From Burhinus oedicnemus (lineage: Eukaryota > Chordata > Aves > Charadriiformes > Burhinidae), in assembly GCA_008921705.1 (NCBI GenBank), contig VFFE01007859.1, forward strand, positions 148,839 through 212,838: a stretch of DNA of 64,000 nucleotides, given 5' to 3'. A program made the translations under genes and the position numbers. Each line of letters opens with the position of its first letter. Position 1 is the stretch's first letter. Positions 26,230-38,513 of this stretch are shown here, one piece after another. The notes beneath the pieces were generated by a model. That model was not told the origin of the DNA and searched no databases. It saw nothing but the letters and a program-made list of their open reading frames with translations.

Positions 26230-26633
26230 GTTGTATGGCTGAGCCTGCGGAAGCATAGTGCAATGAGAAAATGCTTAGACCCTCGCCGAGGAGACCAGCA
26301 TCAGTGTAGGTAAGTCCGCACTGGGGAAGGGGATCGACGTGAAAAGGGCTGGCAAGGAGCTCTTTTTTGGGGCTCTCGAAGCCCGGAGAAGCAGCTAGCT
26401 TGTGCCAGCATCGGCAGCTTGGGGGTGGGCTGCTGATGTGGCAGGGGCAGAGCTGGCACCACCCGTGGCAGGTCTAAACGTGTCCTTCCGGAGCGCAGCA
26501 ACCGGTCTCTGCACACCGAGGAACTCAGTCAGCACTCAGCGAGGTAAGTTCAACTGGGGCTAACTGGTCCTCCTCCTGGCTCGAGAAGCAAACTCAAGTA
26601 GAGGTCGTTGCCCTCCCAGAAGAGGACCTAGCC

Positions 26634-27710
26634 ATGGTTTCCACTTGTCCAAAATCCCTTGCGAGAAGGCATGTGGTGACCCAGATGGAGCTTGTAGAAA
26701 AGCATGCAGCCGTGCAGGTCTCTGGCTGCAGGGAGTGCCTGAGCCTGTCACTCGCTCTGGAGGACAGCAGAGACACCACCTGTGTGCGGTGTGACCAGGT
26801 GAATGACCTGCTCAGCCTGGTGGCGGAGCTGAGGGAGGAAGTGGACAGGCTCAGGAGTGTCAGAGAGTGTGAGAGGGAGATGGATTGGTGGAGCCACACC
26901 TTGAGGCTGAGGCAGCAGATAGAGGACCCACAAGAAGTAAAGGATCCCCTCCTCTATTGCCACCAGGCAGGAGGAGGGGAACTAAGAGACGTGGGGGATT
27001 GGAAACAGGTCCCTGCTCGACGAGGCAGGCGAGTCCCCTCCCGGCCTCCCTCACCTTCCCAGTTACCCTTACCCAACAGGTGTGGGGCTCTGGAACTTGA
27101 TGGCCAGGCAAATGGGGAAATAGGTGAAGATTCTTCCAGGGGGTTGCCTAGGGTGCGTCGGTCAGTCCCACACATTAGGGCTGCTTCTGTTAAGAGAAAA
27201 AGGAGAGTCATTGCTGTAGGCGATTCCCTTCTGAGAGGAACAGAGGGCCCCATATGCTGACCAGATCCATCCCACAGGGAAGTCTGCTGCCTCCCTGGGG
27301 CCCGGGTTAGGGATATCACTAGGAAACTCCCTGGTCTGGTACGGTCCTCTGATTATTATCCACTCCTGGTTGTGCAAGTGGGCAGTGATGAGGTTGCAGT
27401 CAGTAGCCCAAAAGTGATTAAAAAGGACTTCAGGGCACTGGGGCGACTGGTCGAGGGATCAGGAGCACAGGTAGTGTTTTCCTCAATCCCTTCAGTGGCA
27501 GGGAAGGACACTGAGAGGAACAGGAAAACACACCTTTTAAACACATGGCTCAGAGGCTGGTGCCACCGGTGGAATATTGGTTTTTTTGATCATGGGGAGG
27601 TTTACATGGCACCGGGCCTGCTGGCGACAGATGGAATTCAGCTGTCTCAAAGAGGGAAAAGGATCCTTGCTCATGAGATGGCAGGGCTTGTTGAGAGGGC
27701 TTTAAACTAG
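26634..27710 (+). pseudogene. CR1 ORF1 (Zn-binding/coiled-coil + SGNH esterase), one nonsense codon
   Basis: A single frame of 358 codons plus stop runs from ATG 26634 (context AGCCATGG) to TAG 27708-27710, broken only by TGA at 27258-27260. Relatives suggest Arg there, so CGA to TGA, a CpG transition, is likely. N-terminal cysteines C32, C35, C50 and C53 form a CX2C-X14-CX2C pair typical of CR1 ORF1 zinc-binding domains; residues ~54-95 are rich in heptad-like Leu/Val/Glu (coiled coil); ~96-185 is Pro/Arg-rich. The SGNH hydrolase fold begins at VIAVGDSLLRG (G196-D197-S198). Block III reads QVGSDEV instead of GTND-like, and block V reads DGIQLSQRG with D333 and Gln336 where His is usual, so esterase chemistry may have been compromised. 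In CR1, ORF1 is thought to bind RNA and assist retrotransposition. Confidence 0.82.
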
Positions 27711-27711
27711 G

Positions 27712-28020
27712 TTGAAGGGGGAAGGGGATAGAATCAAGCTCGTTAGAGATGAGCCTAGGGGCAGCATGCCAACACTGGGGGAGAAATTGATAGCCCGGCT
27801 CGAGTGCATCTACAGCAATGCATGCGGCATGGGCAACAAACAGGAGGAGCTGGAAGCCATTGTAAAGCAGGACAGTTATGACATAGTCACCATCACAGAA
27901 ACACGGTGGGATGACTGTTATGACTGGAGTGCTGCAATGGATGTCTATAACTCTTCAGAAGGGATAGGCAGGGAAGAAGAGGTGGTGGGGTGGCTCTATA
28001 TGTTAGGGAGAAATATTTAG
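27712..28020 (+). pseudogene. CR1 ORF2 N-terminus (APE endonuclease start), truncated
   Basis: Starting right after ORF1 in another frame, the sequence encodes the front of an AP-endonuclease-like domain: YSNACGMGNKQEELEAIV (metal-site Asn) and DIVTITETRWDD (catalytic Glu in TET). ATG 27766 is the first ATG in frame; the true start is unknown. A one-base shift near 27970-27985 moves the continuation (GGVALYV type) out of frame, and the stop at 28018-28020 ends the open stretch where CR1 similarity also ends. The rest of the endonuclease and the whole RT are absent. Confidence 0.78.
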
Positions 28021-31000
28021 ACAACAATTAAAATACAAACCTTAATTAATTCATTGGGAAAATACTAGAGGAATATTTTGTCAGTATTATTCTTTGCATT
28101 ATTTTCTTCTTAAAAACTCAGCTTGATGTCACACAAAGTCTAAAAGCTGACAGAATGAAACAATTCATTAAACGTTGACCAGAAGATAACATAAGAAGTT
28201 TAGTTGAAGCAGAATATTTGTACAGTTTGCTTTTAAAGTTTTAATTCATATATTACAAGTGAAAAAACCAGCACACTTGCAAGGTCTGGCTTTAACCCCA
28301 TTCTTCAACATGACATGGAAAGTACTTGCGCAGTCCCTTCCTTACCTTTATCCAGTATCTTTCTTGGTCTGAAGATAATAATTTGGTAACCAACTTGTAT
28401 TGACCTCATTTCTTCAGGCTCTTGTTTCCAGTTCTCATTGCATTGCACTTGGTTTCCATAACTGTCGTGCATGCTAGGTTAGTAATGAAAACTTGCAAGC
28501 TGGAAGCCCCCACCACCTGTGGGAGGAGATTTACCAAAGGTTGATAATCACTCCATTTCTGCCCTGAAGCTAGCAGTAACAGCAGGCCATCTGTCATAAA
28601 ACTGAGGAATGCCTAAGGATATAGAGGTTATGTCATCCAAATGGTGCATGAGCACACAAGTGAAGGACTGCAGTAAATGGCAGTGGTTCCTGCAGCACTG
28701 AAAAATGTTACTGACCAAACTGAAGTGTTTTTTTGCTTATGTGTTTGTTTGTCGGTGGCTTTTTTTGAATGATTTCAATGTGCATTTTTTCCTTATTATG
28801 AAGTGGAACCCAATACATTCATTCTGAGAATGTTTCTTACTGAAGTACATCATAAATAAGTTATATGTTTCTAACACTCAAGAAACCAAATAAAGAATCT
28901 TATATATTTTCCTTACTAATCCTCATGTAAATCAGATGTTTACACCTAGTAATAATTAAGAGCAGTTTATTCTTGTTTCTTTAAACAATATATTTCCAAC
29001 CTCGTGAAGCGAGTCCTCAAAAAACTGGTAAAAACAGAATAACCTTTGGAAAAAACTCGTAAAAATAGAAAAACATTTTGAAAAAAAAATCAGATTTTCA
29101 AAGAAATACAGACTGTATTTAGGACTTAGTTTTGAAGACATTTTGTAGCCTTCTTAGACAAGTCACCATGATTTCCTTCATTTGCCAATACATAGTACTA
29201 CACTTTACAAAACATTTTGACGTTTTAAGAAGATTTAGTCAATAAATTCAAGGAAAAAATGTAGTGAGCTGGAGAGCAAGGATCATGCCTTCTGCAGAAT
29301 ACCTAAATCATAGATTTTGTGGTTTAAAAATATCATAAAATTAATGAAAAACAGAACTTGCCTTTCATGAGTTAAAATCTACATGGATATTTTAACACCG
29401 CAGTGGTACCCGACCCTTAAGTAACCAAAAGAAAGACAGAGAAACATGACAAGAGCTATAAATAAGATAGCACATGCACATGAAAAAAACACAAGATGGG
29501 ACAGATATGAAGGGTATCACAAAACAGCAGCCGGGATGTGCAATATTAGTCTAATAGGGGTAAAGACTGAAACTCTGGTATCAATATTAGCTATTGATAC
29601 ATGTGACTAATACTGTTTTGTGTACCCAGAGACCCAATAACATATTACCTTTTGTAGGACGACTAAAGAAAATATATCAGAGTAAGTTATTCACGTGACA
29701 GTATTTGTGGAGCTGCTGGGTAAAAGGGCAGTGCTTAGCACTTCTATCCTGAATATTTGCTGCTGCTTAAGGGCCTCTTTAGCAACAAATGAGGAAAGGA
29801 ACCTTTATGTAAAGGTCGTACTGCACCCTAGTAACACAGTACTCTACAAAATTTACTTCATCTCTTCAGAGGAGGGCATTGTCTTAGATTTTAAATTTCA
29901 GGCTTGCAAATACAGGGATGTATACCCTCAGAGACACACAGATCAATATAATACAGATGACTTGTGAGCTTTTCCTGGTAATTTTATTCCCTACACAAAA
30001 TGCATGGACAATGCATGAAAAATGCACGGAATACATAGAAAATATGATCAAATGTTATCAAATCACGTCTCTGCAACAACTATTTCCTTAAGGAGCTTTG
30101 CCAGCTAAATCAAAGAATCAAGAATTATTTCTTCTCCAAAAATCCAAGTCAACATCAACACAGGCAACCAGGAAAATACAACAAATACTGGGGTGGGTTT
30201 TGTAACAAGTCACAAGGAAATCAGGCCTAAAAAGCTGTACCTCTAAGTATGAGTACCTTCCCTGAAAATGTTTTATTTATTCCTCTAAACAATCTTTTAT
30301 ACCTTGAGTGGATAAAAAATGTGCTATGTGCATTCTTATTTTGTTTATCAGAACTAAAAATCTTTTCAGAGAATTTTAAAAAACCCAGCATACTGAAGTT
30401 AATACAAATATAAAGTTTTGAAGCACTTTCCTGAATAAAAAAAGATGTTGCATTTAGTGTAAGGGAAAGCTATATTATGTAATACATATTACAAAATCTC
30501 TATGTTCAGAAGTAATATGGTTGAGGATTAATTCTTGTGCACAAGGTGACAGAGTTAAAATAGTATATTTAATAATATTGTCAATTTAAAGAGCTGATGT
30601 AGTTTAAAATCATAATAAAATAAATTTACATTGCAAGAATATAATTGCTGCTAGATCAGACAAGTAAATGTTTAAAAAACTTGTAAATTTTCAAGGATTC
30701 AGTGGAAAGTGCTCAAAGGGTACCAAACTGAGGTTACAGTGACAACACTTAACTTTGATATTTTCTTACTTTTGAGTACTTTTGTCTGCCACTTCAATGA
30801 TGTTTTAACATGTTTTTTAAGTGAAATCTTTTTATATAGGAAGAGATGACACCGTAATTAAAGCTGCATGGTAGCTTCCATTGCCCCCCAGCTTTATGTT
30901 GCCTTTAACTTTCCAAACGGTATTCAGCATAATTTTCCATTTGCTATCTTTGCTTGTTCTTTTTCTTTTTCTGATTTTCTTAAATCTGAGCAAGAGCAGT

Positions 31001-33056
31001 AAAAGCATGGAAAGGGTTGCAGATGCAAACATAGCTGAAAACAGGAAGTCAAAATTTGTCATTGAAAAGCATTTTCACCCTTGTATCAAAACCACTGGGC
31101 ACTGCAATCTTCCTTATCTGTGGTTTCCTTGTGGTTTTTGTTTGTTTGTTTGGTTTTTGGTTTTTTTTTTAAATGAAAGTGAGAGGCTTACTCAAGTGTT
31201 TTGTCTAAGTACTAAATAGGTTAGTGATGGAAGAGGTGCACAATTGATTGAAATGCACATCTGACATTCTTGTCTCAGGTTCAGCATTTTGTGATTTAAG
31301 TGCAAATACTGCTAAGTGTATGCATCCTATGGGAGGATGGCCAGCTGTGGGAAGCTGCTATTCTTTTCTTATTATTACTTAGTATTTCCACCTAGATAAA
31401 TATTCCACATATGTCTTTTGGACTTAAGAGTATGCCCTGTAATAGGGAGTGAAATAGTTTACATGTGTGCTTTTAATGCATTGTAAATGTTACCAGTTTT
31501 TACTATTCCCATGTTTGTTGCAGTGTTTATAATTTTCCATAAAGACCTTGCTTTGCTTTTGCCACAGTTTTTATGTCCTTAATCATGACAAAATTAAACA
31601 TTTAAGTGTTAGCACTGAAAACTTGGAAGCACAAGTGATGCTAAAGAAAGGAGGGTGAAGGGAAGAAAAAACTTCATATGCAAATATTAACATCAGTCAG
31701 AATCAATGACAAAAGATTCTGTATGAGGTTTTTTTCATGAAGTCTGTTGAATTAAACAAAGCCCTTTTTAAGGGCTTCAAAAATGAAGGAAACCTGAAGC
31801 TCATCATTGCTTTGCTTTTCATTGATTCTTTAAGTATGTAAGCACATTTTGCCAGTATAAATCTGAGGGTAGACTTCAGTAGGATGACTCACTAGTTGTC
31901 TTACTTACAAGTAAAATTAAGCATAAGCTTTTGTAAAGTAATTATTAAAAGTATTAATAAGGAAACTTCTTAATGGTTTGTTACTTTTTGATCTAGGATA
32001 GTATTCACAGCCTACTATTCATAGCCTACCACCATTTTTCCAAAATTACTTCAAATCACTTCTGGCCAAACTTAGAAAGACATAGTACATGAAATTCACT
32101 GACTATAAGCTTCAGTTGTATCCATTTATGTGAGAAATTGTACAAGGAGAGCTTGGTATTCAGATACATTTGTATCCTAGCATCAAATGTATAAGTGTAC
32201 CTTTACTTCTGGATGAACTGGGAATACCTTTTGGTCCAAAAGTGGAAGAAAGCTTGAATTCTTGCCTCTACATGAGCCAAACTCCTGAAGCACTGTGTAT
32301 GCAAACTCCTTAATACAAAATATGTTACGGTTTAAAAATAAAGCACAAGAAAATGTTTTAAGTTTAATGCATGAATAAGCTTTATTAGTAAATTTCTGCA
32401 TTGCCACAAAAGATCAAGCTGCAGGTTCCTTAATGCTAAATAAATATTATGTTGTATAAAGTAAGGACAGTTACTCTACTTTTAAAAATATGTAATTCAG
32501 AATATAAAATTTACATTAAAAATTTGGTGTATATACTATGGACTCATTGCTTAATTTACCTAAGACTTCTCCCAAAATAATTAACAATTAGTTAAAAAAA
32601 GAATAAAAAAAATTATATTTGTTTCTTTGAAAAGAAGAACTTAGAAATACTAGCTGTGGAAAAGAGATCTATTTAAACCACAAACTGAAAATATGCAGGG
32701 CTGTGGGATTACATCAGTGCCAGTGAAACAGTGGTCATTCTAGGAAGCAGGTGGATTAAATTAAGTAGTTTTATTTTTCCTCTGAAAGCCAGTGGACAGC
32801 TGCAGTTGAATCTCCATGCAAATTCATCTTTGTCCATAGAATATGCAAAGTTTCAGCTTTCCTGTTGTTTTATAAATATTTGTTTTTCTATGAGAGAGGT
32901 TTATCTTTTATGAAGAATACCTTTTTGTTATCTTCAGTGGTTGCATGAGGAAAGCTTTTAACTATGAAATATGTCTGTTCAACCAAGATATGGCAATTGA
33001 TATTGAAATAAATTAACAAGTGAAAATTTCCAACCTTTACCATTTGTATTTGGAGT

Positions 33057-33080
33057 ATTCCTCCAAGTATTTGGAGGAAT
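33057..33080. repeat. Short inverted repeat (10-bp stem, 4-nt loop)
   Basis: ATTCCTCCAA and TTGGAGGAAT pair perfectly around GTAT. Confidence 0.7.
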
Positions 33081-35186
33081 TTATAAAGAATAGCATCTGA
33101 AATTAGAGAAATGATAGAAAATTCTGATGTAACAAGTCATTATGTGCATACATGGCATATTAAAAGCAATGAAAAGAAAATGTATGCATATATTCTACCT
33201 CTTGAAATCATACGTGAGATAGGACTTTGGCTATGTTGTTTATCAGAGAAGTTCAACTTGCTTTCAATATTCATAAGAGAGGATCCAGATAATAAGCAAC
33301 TGTACATAGATTGATGAGATTAATGTTTTGTTTCCCTCTGGGTAAAAGAGAACTTGAGACATTGAAGTTTTTCTCTGTTTCTCCAGTTTTAAGATTACGA
33401 TAGCCAAATAGCCACAACAAACTGTGAGTAGATACATTTATTCAGAACATAATTCACAGACTGGTGGGAAAATACCTAGAGCACTAAATTACTTGAAATT
33501 AATTGGAAATTTCATTTGAGTAGTTGACTAGTTTCATGTGAATAAATTAAAAAAACCCAAACCCTAAGATGATAATTCAGGAAAAATTAAACAAAACAAT
33601 TCAGCTTGAACTTTGTGGAGACTACATGCATGAGAACTGCCAGAACGCCATTATGATATTTACTTAATCTCATATATATGCCAAGCAATTTTGATAAATG
33701 TCTTCATATGACAAGTTTAATGATGAAATATTTTATATCCTTGATTCAGAAGTGGATGAAAAGGGAAGCTTGTCTTTCACAAGGATAACCTGAAGGGTGT
33801 TTTTTCTTTAACTAGGTTTCTTTATTATTAGTTAATAAATATCATGGAACGTTCTTGCTGTACCCAAAAGCTCTTTGTTTGTTGTTGTTTTTTTCTTTAA
33901 TGTAGCCATTGGAGAAAAATTATTTGCAGTTCCTCATGTATGTTTAGTAATGCTTGCATCACAAGTGTTCTATCCTATAATTGCCACCATTAACTGACAT
34001 AAAACTGTTAGTAGACAACAGGAATTCAAAGTATGGAGTTTATGACTATTCTGACATTTTTGTTATTGTAAGTTTACAAGAAAATATAGATGCTCACCAC
34101 ATCAATTCTGAGCCACAGAGACATTATGGAAAAAAATACATTCTTATCTGCAGAATTGTTCCTTTTCAGTGCATGGAGATTTGTATGGGAATTCAGAGGG
34201 TGGGAAAAGTTCGACTTGAATGTGCTGGACTGTTAGGCAAGAAGGAAGTACGTACAAGCACATTTTTTTGCCTTTCATGTTCTGCTACGGTTATTGAACT
34301 ACTTTGGTTTATGAGGGCTTTTGAGTCACTCTGTTCACCCTTATCATTTTTCACAAATAGCCTTATACTAGGAATTCCAAATAGATTAATCGTATACACA
34401 TGGTGCGTATTTGGGATAAAGTAGATCCAACATCAGAATAACAGCCCTTGTGAGAGTAAAGAACTTGTTCTCATCACAATGGGTAGTTTACTTAAAGACA
34501 CTGGCAAAATAGCAGTGCCACCAAGGAACCAATGGTCTACTGTGAGTACTTTCCATATTGGCACCAGAAAGTCTTTGACTGGAATAAATGTAAAGAAATT
34601 ATACCTGCTTTAAAACCTTTTCTGAAAATTATGCAGCAATAAACATTACAGAAAATATTGCCTTCTACTCCTATAGTTAACAAATAATTAAGGAAACCCC
34701 ATAGGTATCATCAATCAACAGAATAAAAACCAAAAAACATTGTGCAATAGGTGTCCTCCATACATGTTTCTGGGTGAAATTCATTTCATTGGTTAGTATT
34801 TCAATTTCATTGCATATTTCCAAATGTCCTGTTTTTATATAAACCTTGTAAATAAATAATACATTAAAAACCACAGGGTTGTTGAGGTTTTTCGTGTGAA
34901 AACTATTATGTCTTCACATTCATATAGTTTGCATGACATTCTTTACGGTGAGTTAAACCAGTTTATTTTTATATCAAACTATGCTATTCACCCCTAACCA
35001 TCTGGTATAGCTTTCACATAAATGGTACACTCTCACACACTATCTAATTTAAGTCATCAGGCTCTATTCATACAGACCAGTGGTATATCGTGTTCTAACC
35101 TATTTTACTCTGTTGAATATACAGACAAAAGAGTCATGCACTTGAATCAGTAAAGGTCATGAAATGCCAGTATTAAAAGGGTAAAT

Positions 35187-35220
35187 TTTCTTTTTCTTTT
35201 TCTTTCTTTCTTTTTTTTTT
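35187..35220 (+). repeat. Pyrimidine tract (T/C simple repeat)
   Basis: A TTTTC/TTTC run that passes into poly-T. Simple sequence only. Confidence 0.75.
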
Positions 35221-36398
35221 AAACCCTGTTGGTTTATTCTGAGTAGTTTGCACTCATGTAAATATACATGTATTAATCAAATAAATAAATACATATGTTT
35301 CAGGAAAACTCATAGTTTCCATGCCCTGTCTGATCTCAGAGATGAGAGTTAATAATGATAATTTTTTTCTTCATTTTTAAAACGTTTTCTCTAGAAAAGC
35401 CATGGTTTTCAAACAAATGTTTTATCTTGCTCTATTTCTCATAAGCAACCTCCTTAAATTTCCTTATTAGTTATGGTCTGAATTTCTGTGTTGTTGACCA
35501 TTTTACAGGATTGTCAGCTGGATATATGCTGAGGTAGCCTGAGGATAGAAAAGAAACTTCATAATAAATTGACAAAGTAATATCTGGAAGCTGATTTACC
35601 ATAAGAAAAGTTCTCAGTACAACATGGTAGAATCATGACTGTGAAGACAGCAGACACTTTGTTATCCATTTCAACAATCATTGGAAATTAGCTGCCTTGC
35701 AGTTACTTGCATCATTGCTGATCCCTAATTTAAACTGATAACAAATTCCTTTGCCCCTCAATGGTACCAGGATTTCATTCCATGAACTTAATTCCCTTTC
35801 ATACAAGTTTTAAACCAACCATACAAGTGTTAAACCAGTAAATGTTAATTTTATATGAGTGATGAATAAACAATTAACAGGTGAATTAATGTCTGTGTGT
35901 GAGAATGTGAGTGAGTTCACCACTGGCTTGGTCATTGGCTTGATCAAAAAATGTTTATCACAAACAGAAAAACTTTGTGGGACTATATTTGTCAGTCATC
36001 CACATGAAAAGGGAAATAGACGATATTCATGATCCTATATAGCCTCAAGTGTATTCGGAAATGGAACAGACAGAAACAAATTTGCCATTTAGCTTATATA
36101 GCTAGGTTGAACATCATTAAGAAGTTTCCCAATAGTATGCTAAATACCTACATGCATCAGAAGAAGATTCTATCATTCTTGACGTTGACATGTAAATTTC
36201 ACCTGACTCAACCAGATTTGCTGCCTAGATTGGACCTGTACAGAGCAAAGTATTTGCAAAAGATTCAGTTTTAAGAGTTCAAGACATACTGCAAGTATTA
36301 GAATATCTAAAGTGTTTTCAAAATTGTAATCAGCATTGTCTTGCTGCCTTTCCTTCCAAGCCTCCCTTAATAAAGTTATTCAAAAGTAGATATAGAAC

Positions 36399-37078
36399 CA
36401 CAGAATCATAGAATAATTTAGGCTGGAAAAGACCCTTAAGATCATTGAGTCCAATTGTAAATCTAACCCTACCAAGTCCACCACTAAACCATGTCACTAA
36501 GCACCACATCTACATGTCTTTCAAATACTTCCAGGGATGGCAACTCCACCACTTCCCTGGGCAGCCTGTTCCAATGCTTGACAACCCTTTCAGTGAAGAT
36601 ATTTTTCCTAATATCCAATCTAAACCTCTCCTGGTACAACTTGAGGCTATGTTCTCTTGTCCTATCACTTGTTACTTGGGAGAAGAGACCAACCCCCACC
36701 TCGCTATGACCTCCTTTCATGTAGTTGTAGAGAGTGATAAGGTCTCCCCTCAGCCTCCTTTTCTCCAGGCTGAACAACCCCAGTTCCCTCAGTTGCTCCT
36801 CATAAGACTTGTGTTCTAGACCCTTCGCCAGCTTCATTGCCCTTCCCTGGACACACTCCAGCACCTCAATGTGTTTCTTGTAGTGAGGGGCCCAAAACTG
36901 AACACAGTATTCAAGGTGCAGCCTCACCAGTGCTGGGTACAGGGGGACAATCACTTCCCTAGTCCTGCTGGCCACACTATTCCTGATGCAGGCCAGGATG
37001 TTACTGGCTTTCTTGGTCACCTGGGCACACTGCTGGCTCATATTCTGTTGGCTGTTAACCAACACCCCCAGGTCCACA
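36399..37078 (-). mobile_element. CR1 LINE, 3' part
   Basis: The minus strand reads the ORF2 C-terminus, the 3' UTR and the tail ATTCTATGATTCTGTG at the 36400 end. It is the same subfamily as, and closely similar to, the copy at 25.1 kb, in the same orientation 11.3 kb away. The 5' truncation lies at the DLGVLVN region. No target-site duplication is evident, as is usual for CR1. Confidence 0.94.
36484..37077 (-). pseudogene. CR1 ORF2 C-terminal fragment (197 codons open)
   Basis: The frame is open from the truncation point ([18 protein letters not shown]) to the natural stop, passing [50 protein letters not shown] and [17 protein letters not shown]. Substitutions such as ERVQRR to ECVQGR mark post-insertion decay. 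The catalytic RT and endonuclease parts are missing, so it is an inactive tail with a chance-preserved frame. Confidence 0.8.
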
Positions 37079-37834
37079 ATGTGGAAGGGGTTTTTTTATG
37101 CTTAGAGTTAACCATCTCCTGTAGAACCTGGCTCTGGTGATACTTTAATTTGCTTACTCTGTTTCAGTATTTCCTGTCCCTTATTTTCTCTAAGCTGCCT
37201 ATGAATCTACTTTCACATTCCAACATTTGCGCACTAATTTGAGCTGCTTTAAGATACCTGTTAAAGGCAAGGAAAAGCAGTATCACTTGTTTACTAAACT
37301 ACATATTTAGTATTGAGTGTAAAAAATGAAAAATACCATACATATGTGAATTAAACTATTTTTCTAATTAACCCTCTTTGGTTAACACTAAATTAAATTA
37401 GCATCTTACTGCACAGCAGTAAATACTGCTTATATTTCTCTGCAGATAATCACAGGACTGAAGAAAATCCACCATTCTGGACAGACCATCCATCTGAAGC
37501 GTAATAGGGAAAGGACACTGCAGTAGTGAGTTTTGTTGTCCACACAGATCATAATTTCTTCATGCATTGAAAATGTTCTTCAAGAAAAAGATTTGGATTG
37601 ACTTCCTCCCAAAAGCAAAGGTGTTCCTCCATCTAAACATCTCTGTCCATTTTCTTCATTCAGGTGACCACTAGCATATGCAGAGACACAATAGCATTGC
37701 CAGTTTGAAAGCTGCCCTTCCAGCAGCTCATACCAAATTGTGTCTCCATATCCTTCTCCCTTACCTCCATCACTGGGTCTAGACTGTCATACAGGAGCTC
37801 ACACTCACTTCTGTTTTACAGGCAGATTGTTCAG
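37079..37834. other. Unique non-coding sequence before the provirus
   Basis: AT-rich to mixed sequence. No gene or repeat recognised. Confidence 0.5.
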
Positions 37835-37839
37835 GACAT
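37835..37839. repeat. Target-site duplication, left copy (GACAT)
   Basis: The five bases immediately before the leftmost LTR equal those immediately after the rightmost LTR (53629-53633). Confidence 0.8.
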
Positions 37840-38480
37840 TGTCCCGATTTAATGTCGGGGAGGTTTTGTTATGATTCCAGGGATGAGATTAAGACACTAA
37901 ACTAAGTCAAATGTCGCACAACCCTTCAGCTTTATTTTCAATGAACAGTGCAAGAAGAACCATATAGAGAGGCAATCGAGAGAGTGGGGAAGAGCAAAGG
38001 AAAGAAAGAGGGGGAGAGAGAGAGAGAGAGAGAGGGAGAGAGGGAGAGAAGGAGAGAGGGAGAGAGGGTTCAAGTCAGGGAGGGAATGTAGCTTCCACCA
38101 CTCCAAGTCCGGTGATGCTCTGTTAGCTCCATCTATGATTTCCAAGCGTCACAGGCTTTGTTGAAGCAGGTTCCAGGAGATACATGAGGAGGAGAGGAAG
38201 AAGGAGAAAAAGCCCCTCACCAGAGCACATGCACTCCTTTTATAGGGGTCCCATGCTCATGCGCAGATCACCGTTGTGTACGTGCAGTTTGTGCTATACG
38301 TGCTGTCTCCTCAAGGAGCCGTTGTCTGCCTTTTTCATGCCCTGGCCCTTGCGCAAGCGCACAGAGGTATTTCTCTGCAGGCCATGAGGGTGGTGTCTTC
38401 CAAGGCCGGATGTTAAGGTCGGGGAGTGATGGTGCAACAGCGATGTCGAGACAAACTACATTTAGTAACGGTCTTCTACA
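37840..38480 (-). repeat. LTR 1 (3' LTR of the array), 641 bp
   Basis: On the minus strand it begins TGTAGAAGAC and ends ATCGGGACA type (TG...CA; here AAATCGGGACA). TATA-like TATAAAAGG lies at 38236-38244 and AATAAA at 37931-37936, giving a U3 of roughly 270, an R of roughly 290 and a U5 of roughly 75 bp. It is 22 bp longer than the other two because of a longer GA microsatellite (about 38008-38068). Several CpG sites of the other LTRs are TpG here (37867, 37872). Confidence 0.93.
38008..38069 (+). repeat. GA microsatellite inside LTR 1
   Basis: GGGGGAGAGAGAGAG-type run, expanded by 22 bp relative to the corresponding GGGGCGGGGGGG/GAGAGGG tract of LTR 2 and LTR 3. On the proviral strand it lies in R. 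Confidence 0.85.
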
Positions 38481-38490
38481 CCACCCCGTG
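38481..38490 (-). other. Possible polypurine tract of the downstream copy
   Basis: Immediately upstream of LTR 1 on the proviral strand the sequence reads CACGGGGTGG, a short G-rich element where the plus-strand primer is expected. It is weak; the long nearby purine stretch lies on the wrong strand. Confidence 0.35.
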
Positions 38491-38513
38491 GCTTGACATT
38501 GCAGTTTCCTTAG

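Larger units (their letters stand above)
26230..28020 (+). mobile_element. CR1 LINE, 5' part (5' UTR, ORF1, start of ORF2)
   Basis: Unlike the usual 5'-truncated CR1 copies, this piece keeps the front of the element: a GC-rich leader (about 26230-26633), all of ORF1 (26634-27710) and the first ~100 codons of ORF2 endonuclease. Similarity stops abruptly near 28018, giving way to AT-rich unique DNA, so the RT region and 3' end are missing. The left border is uncertain; GC content rises from about 26230. The leader holds two perfect AGGTAAGT motifs at 26308 and 26542. Confidence 0.82.
28021..36398. other. Unique AT-rich non-coding region
   Basis: About 8.4 kb without recognisable gene, RNA or mobile element. 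It contains a G/T-rich simple stretch (31137-31170), a pyrimidine tract (35187-35220) and a perfect short hairpin (33057-33080). The longest frame, 33981-34424 (147 codons), has no recognisable domain and no sign of coding bias that I can see. Confidence 0.5.

Noticed and set aside
33981..34424. 147-codon open frame on the plus strand
   Set aside because: No domain, signal or familiar motif is visible; frames of this size occur by chance in 64 kb read in six frames.
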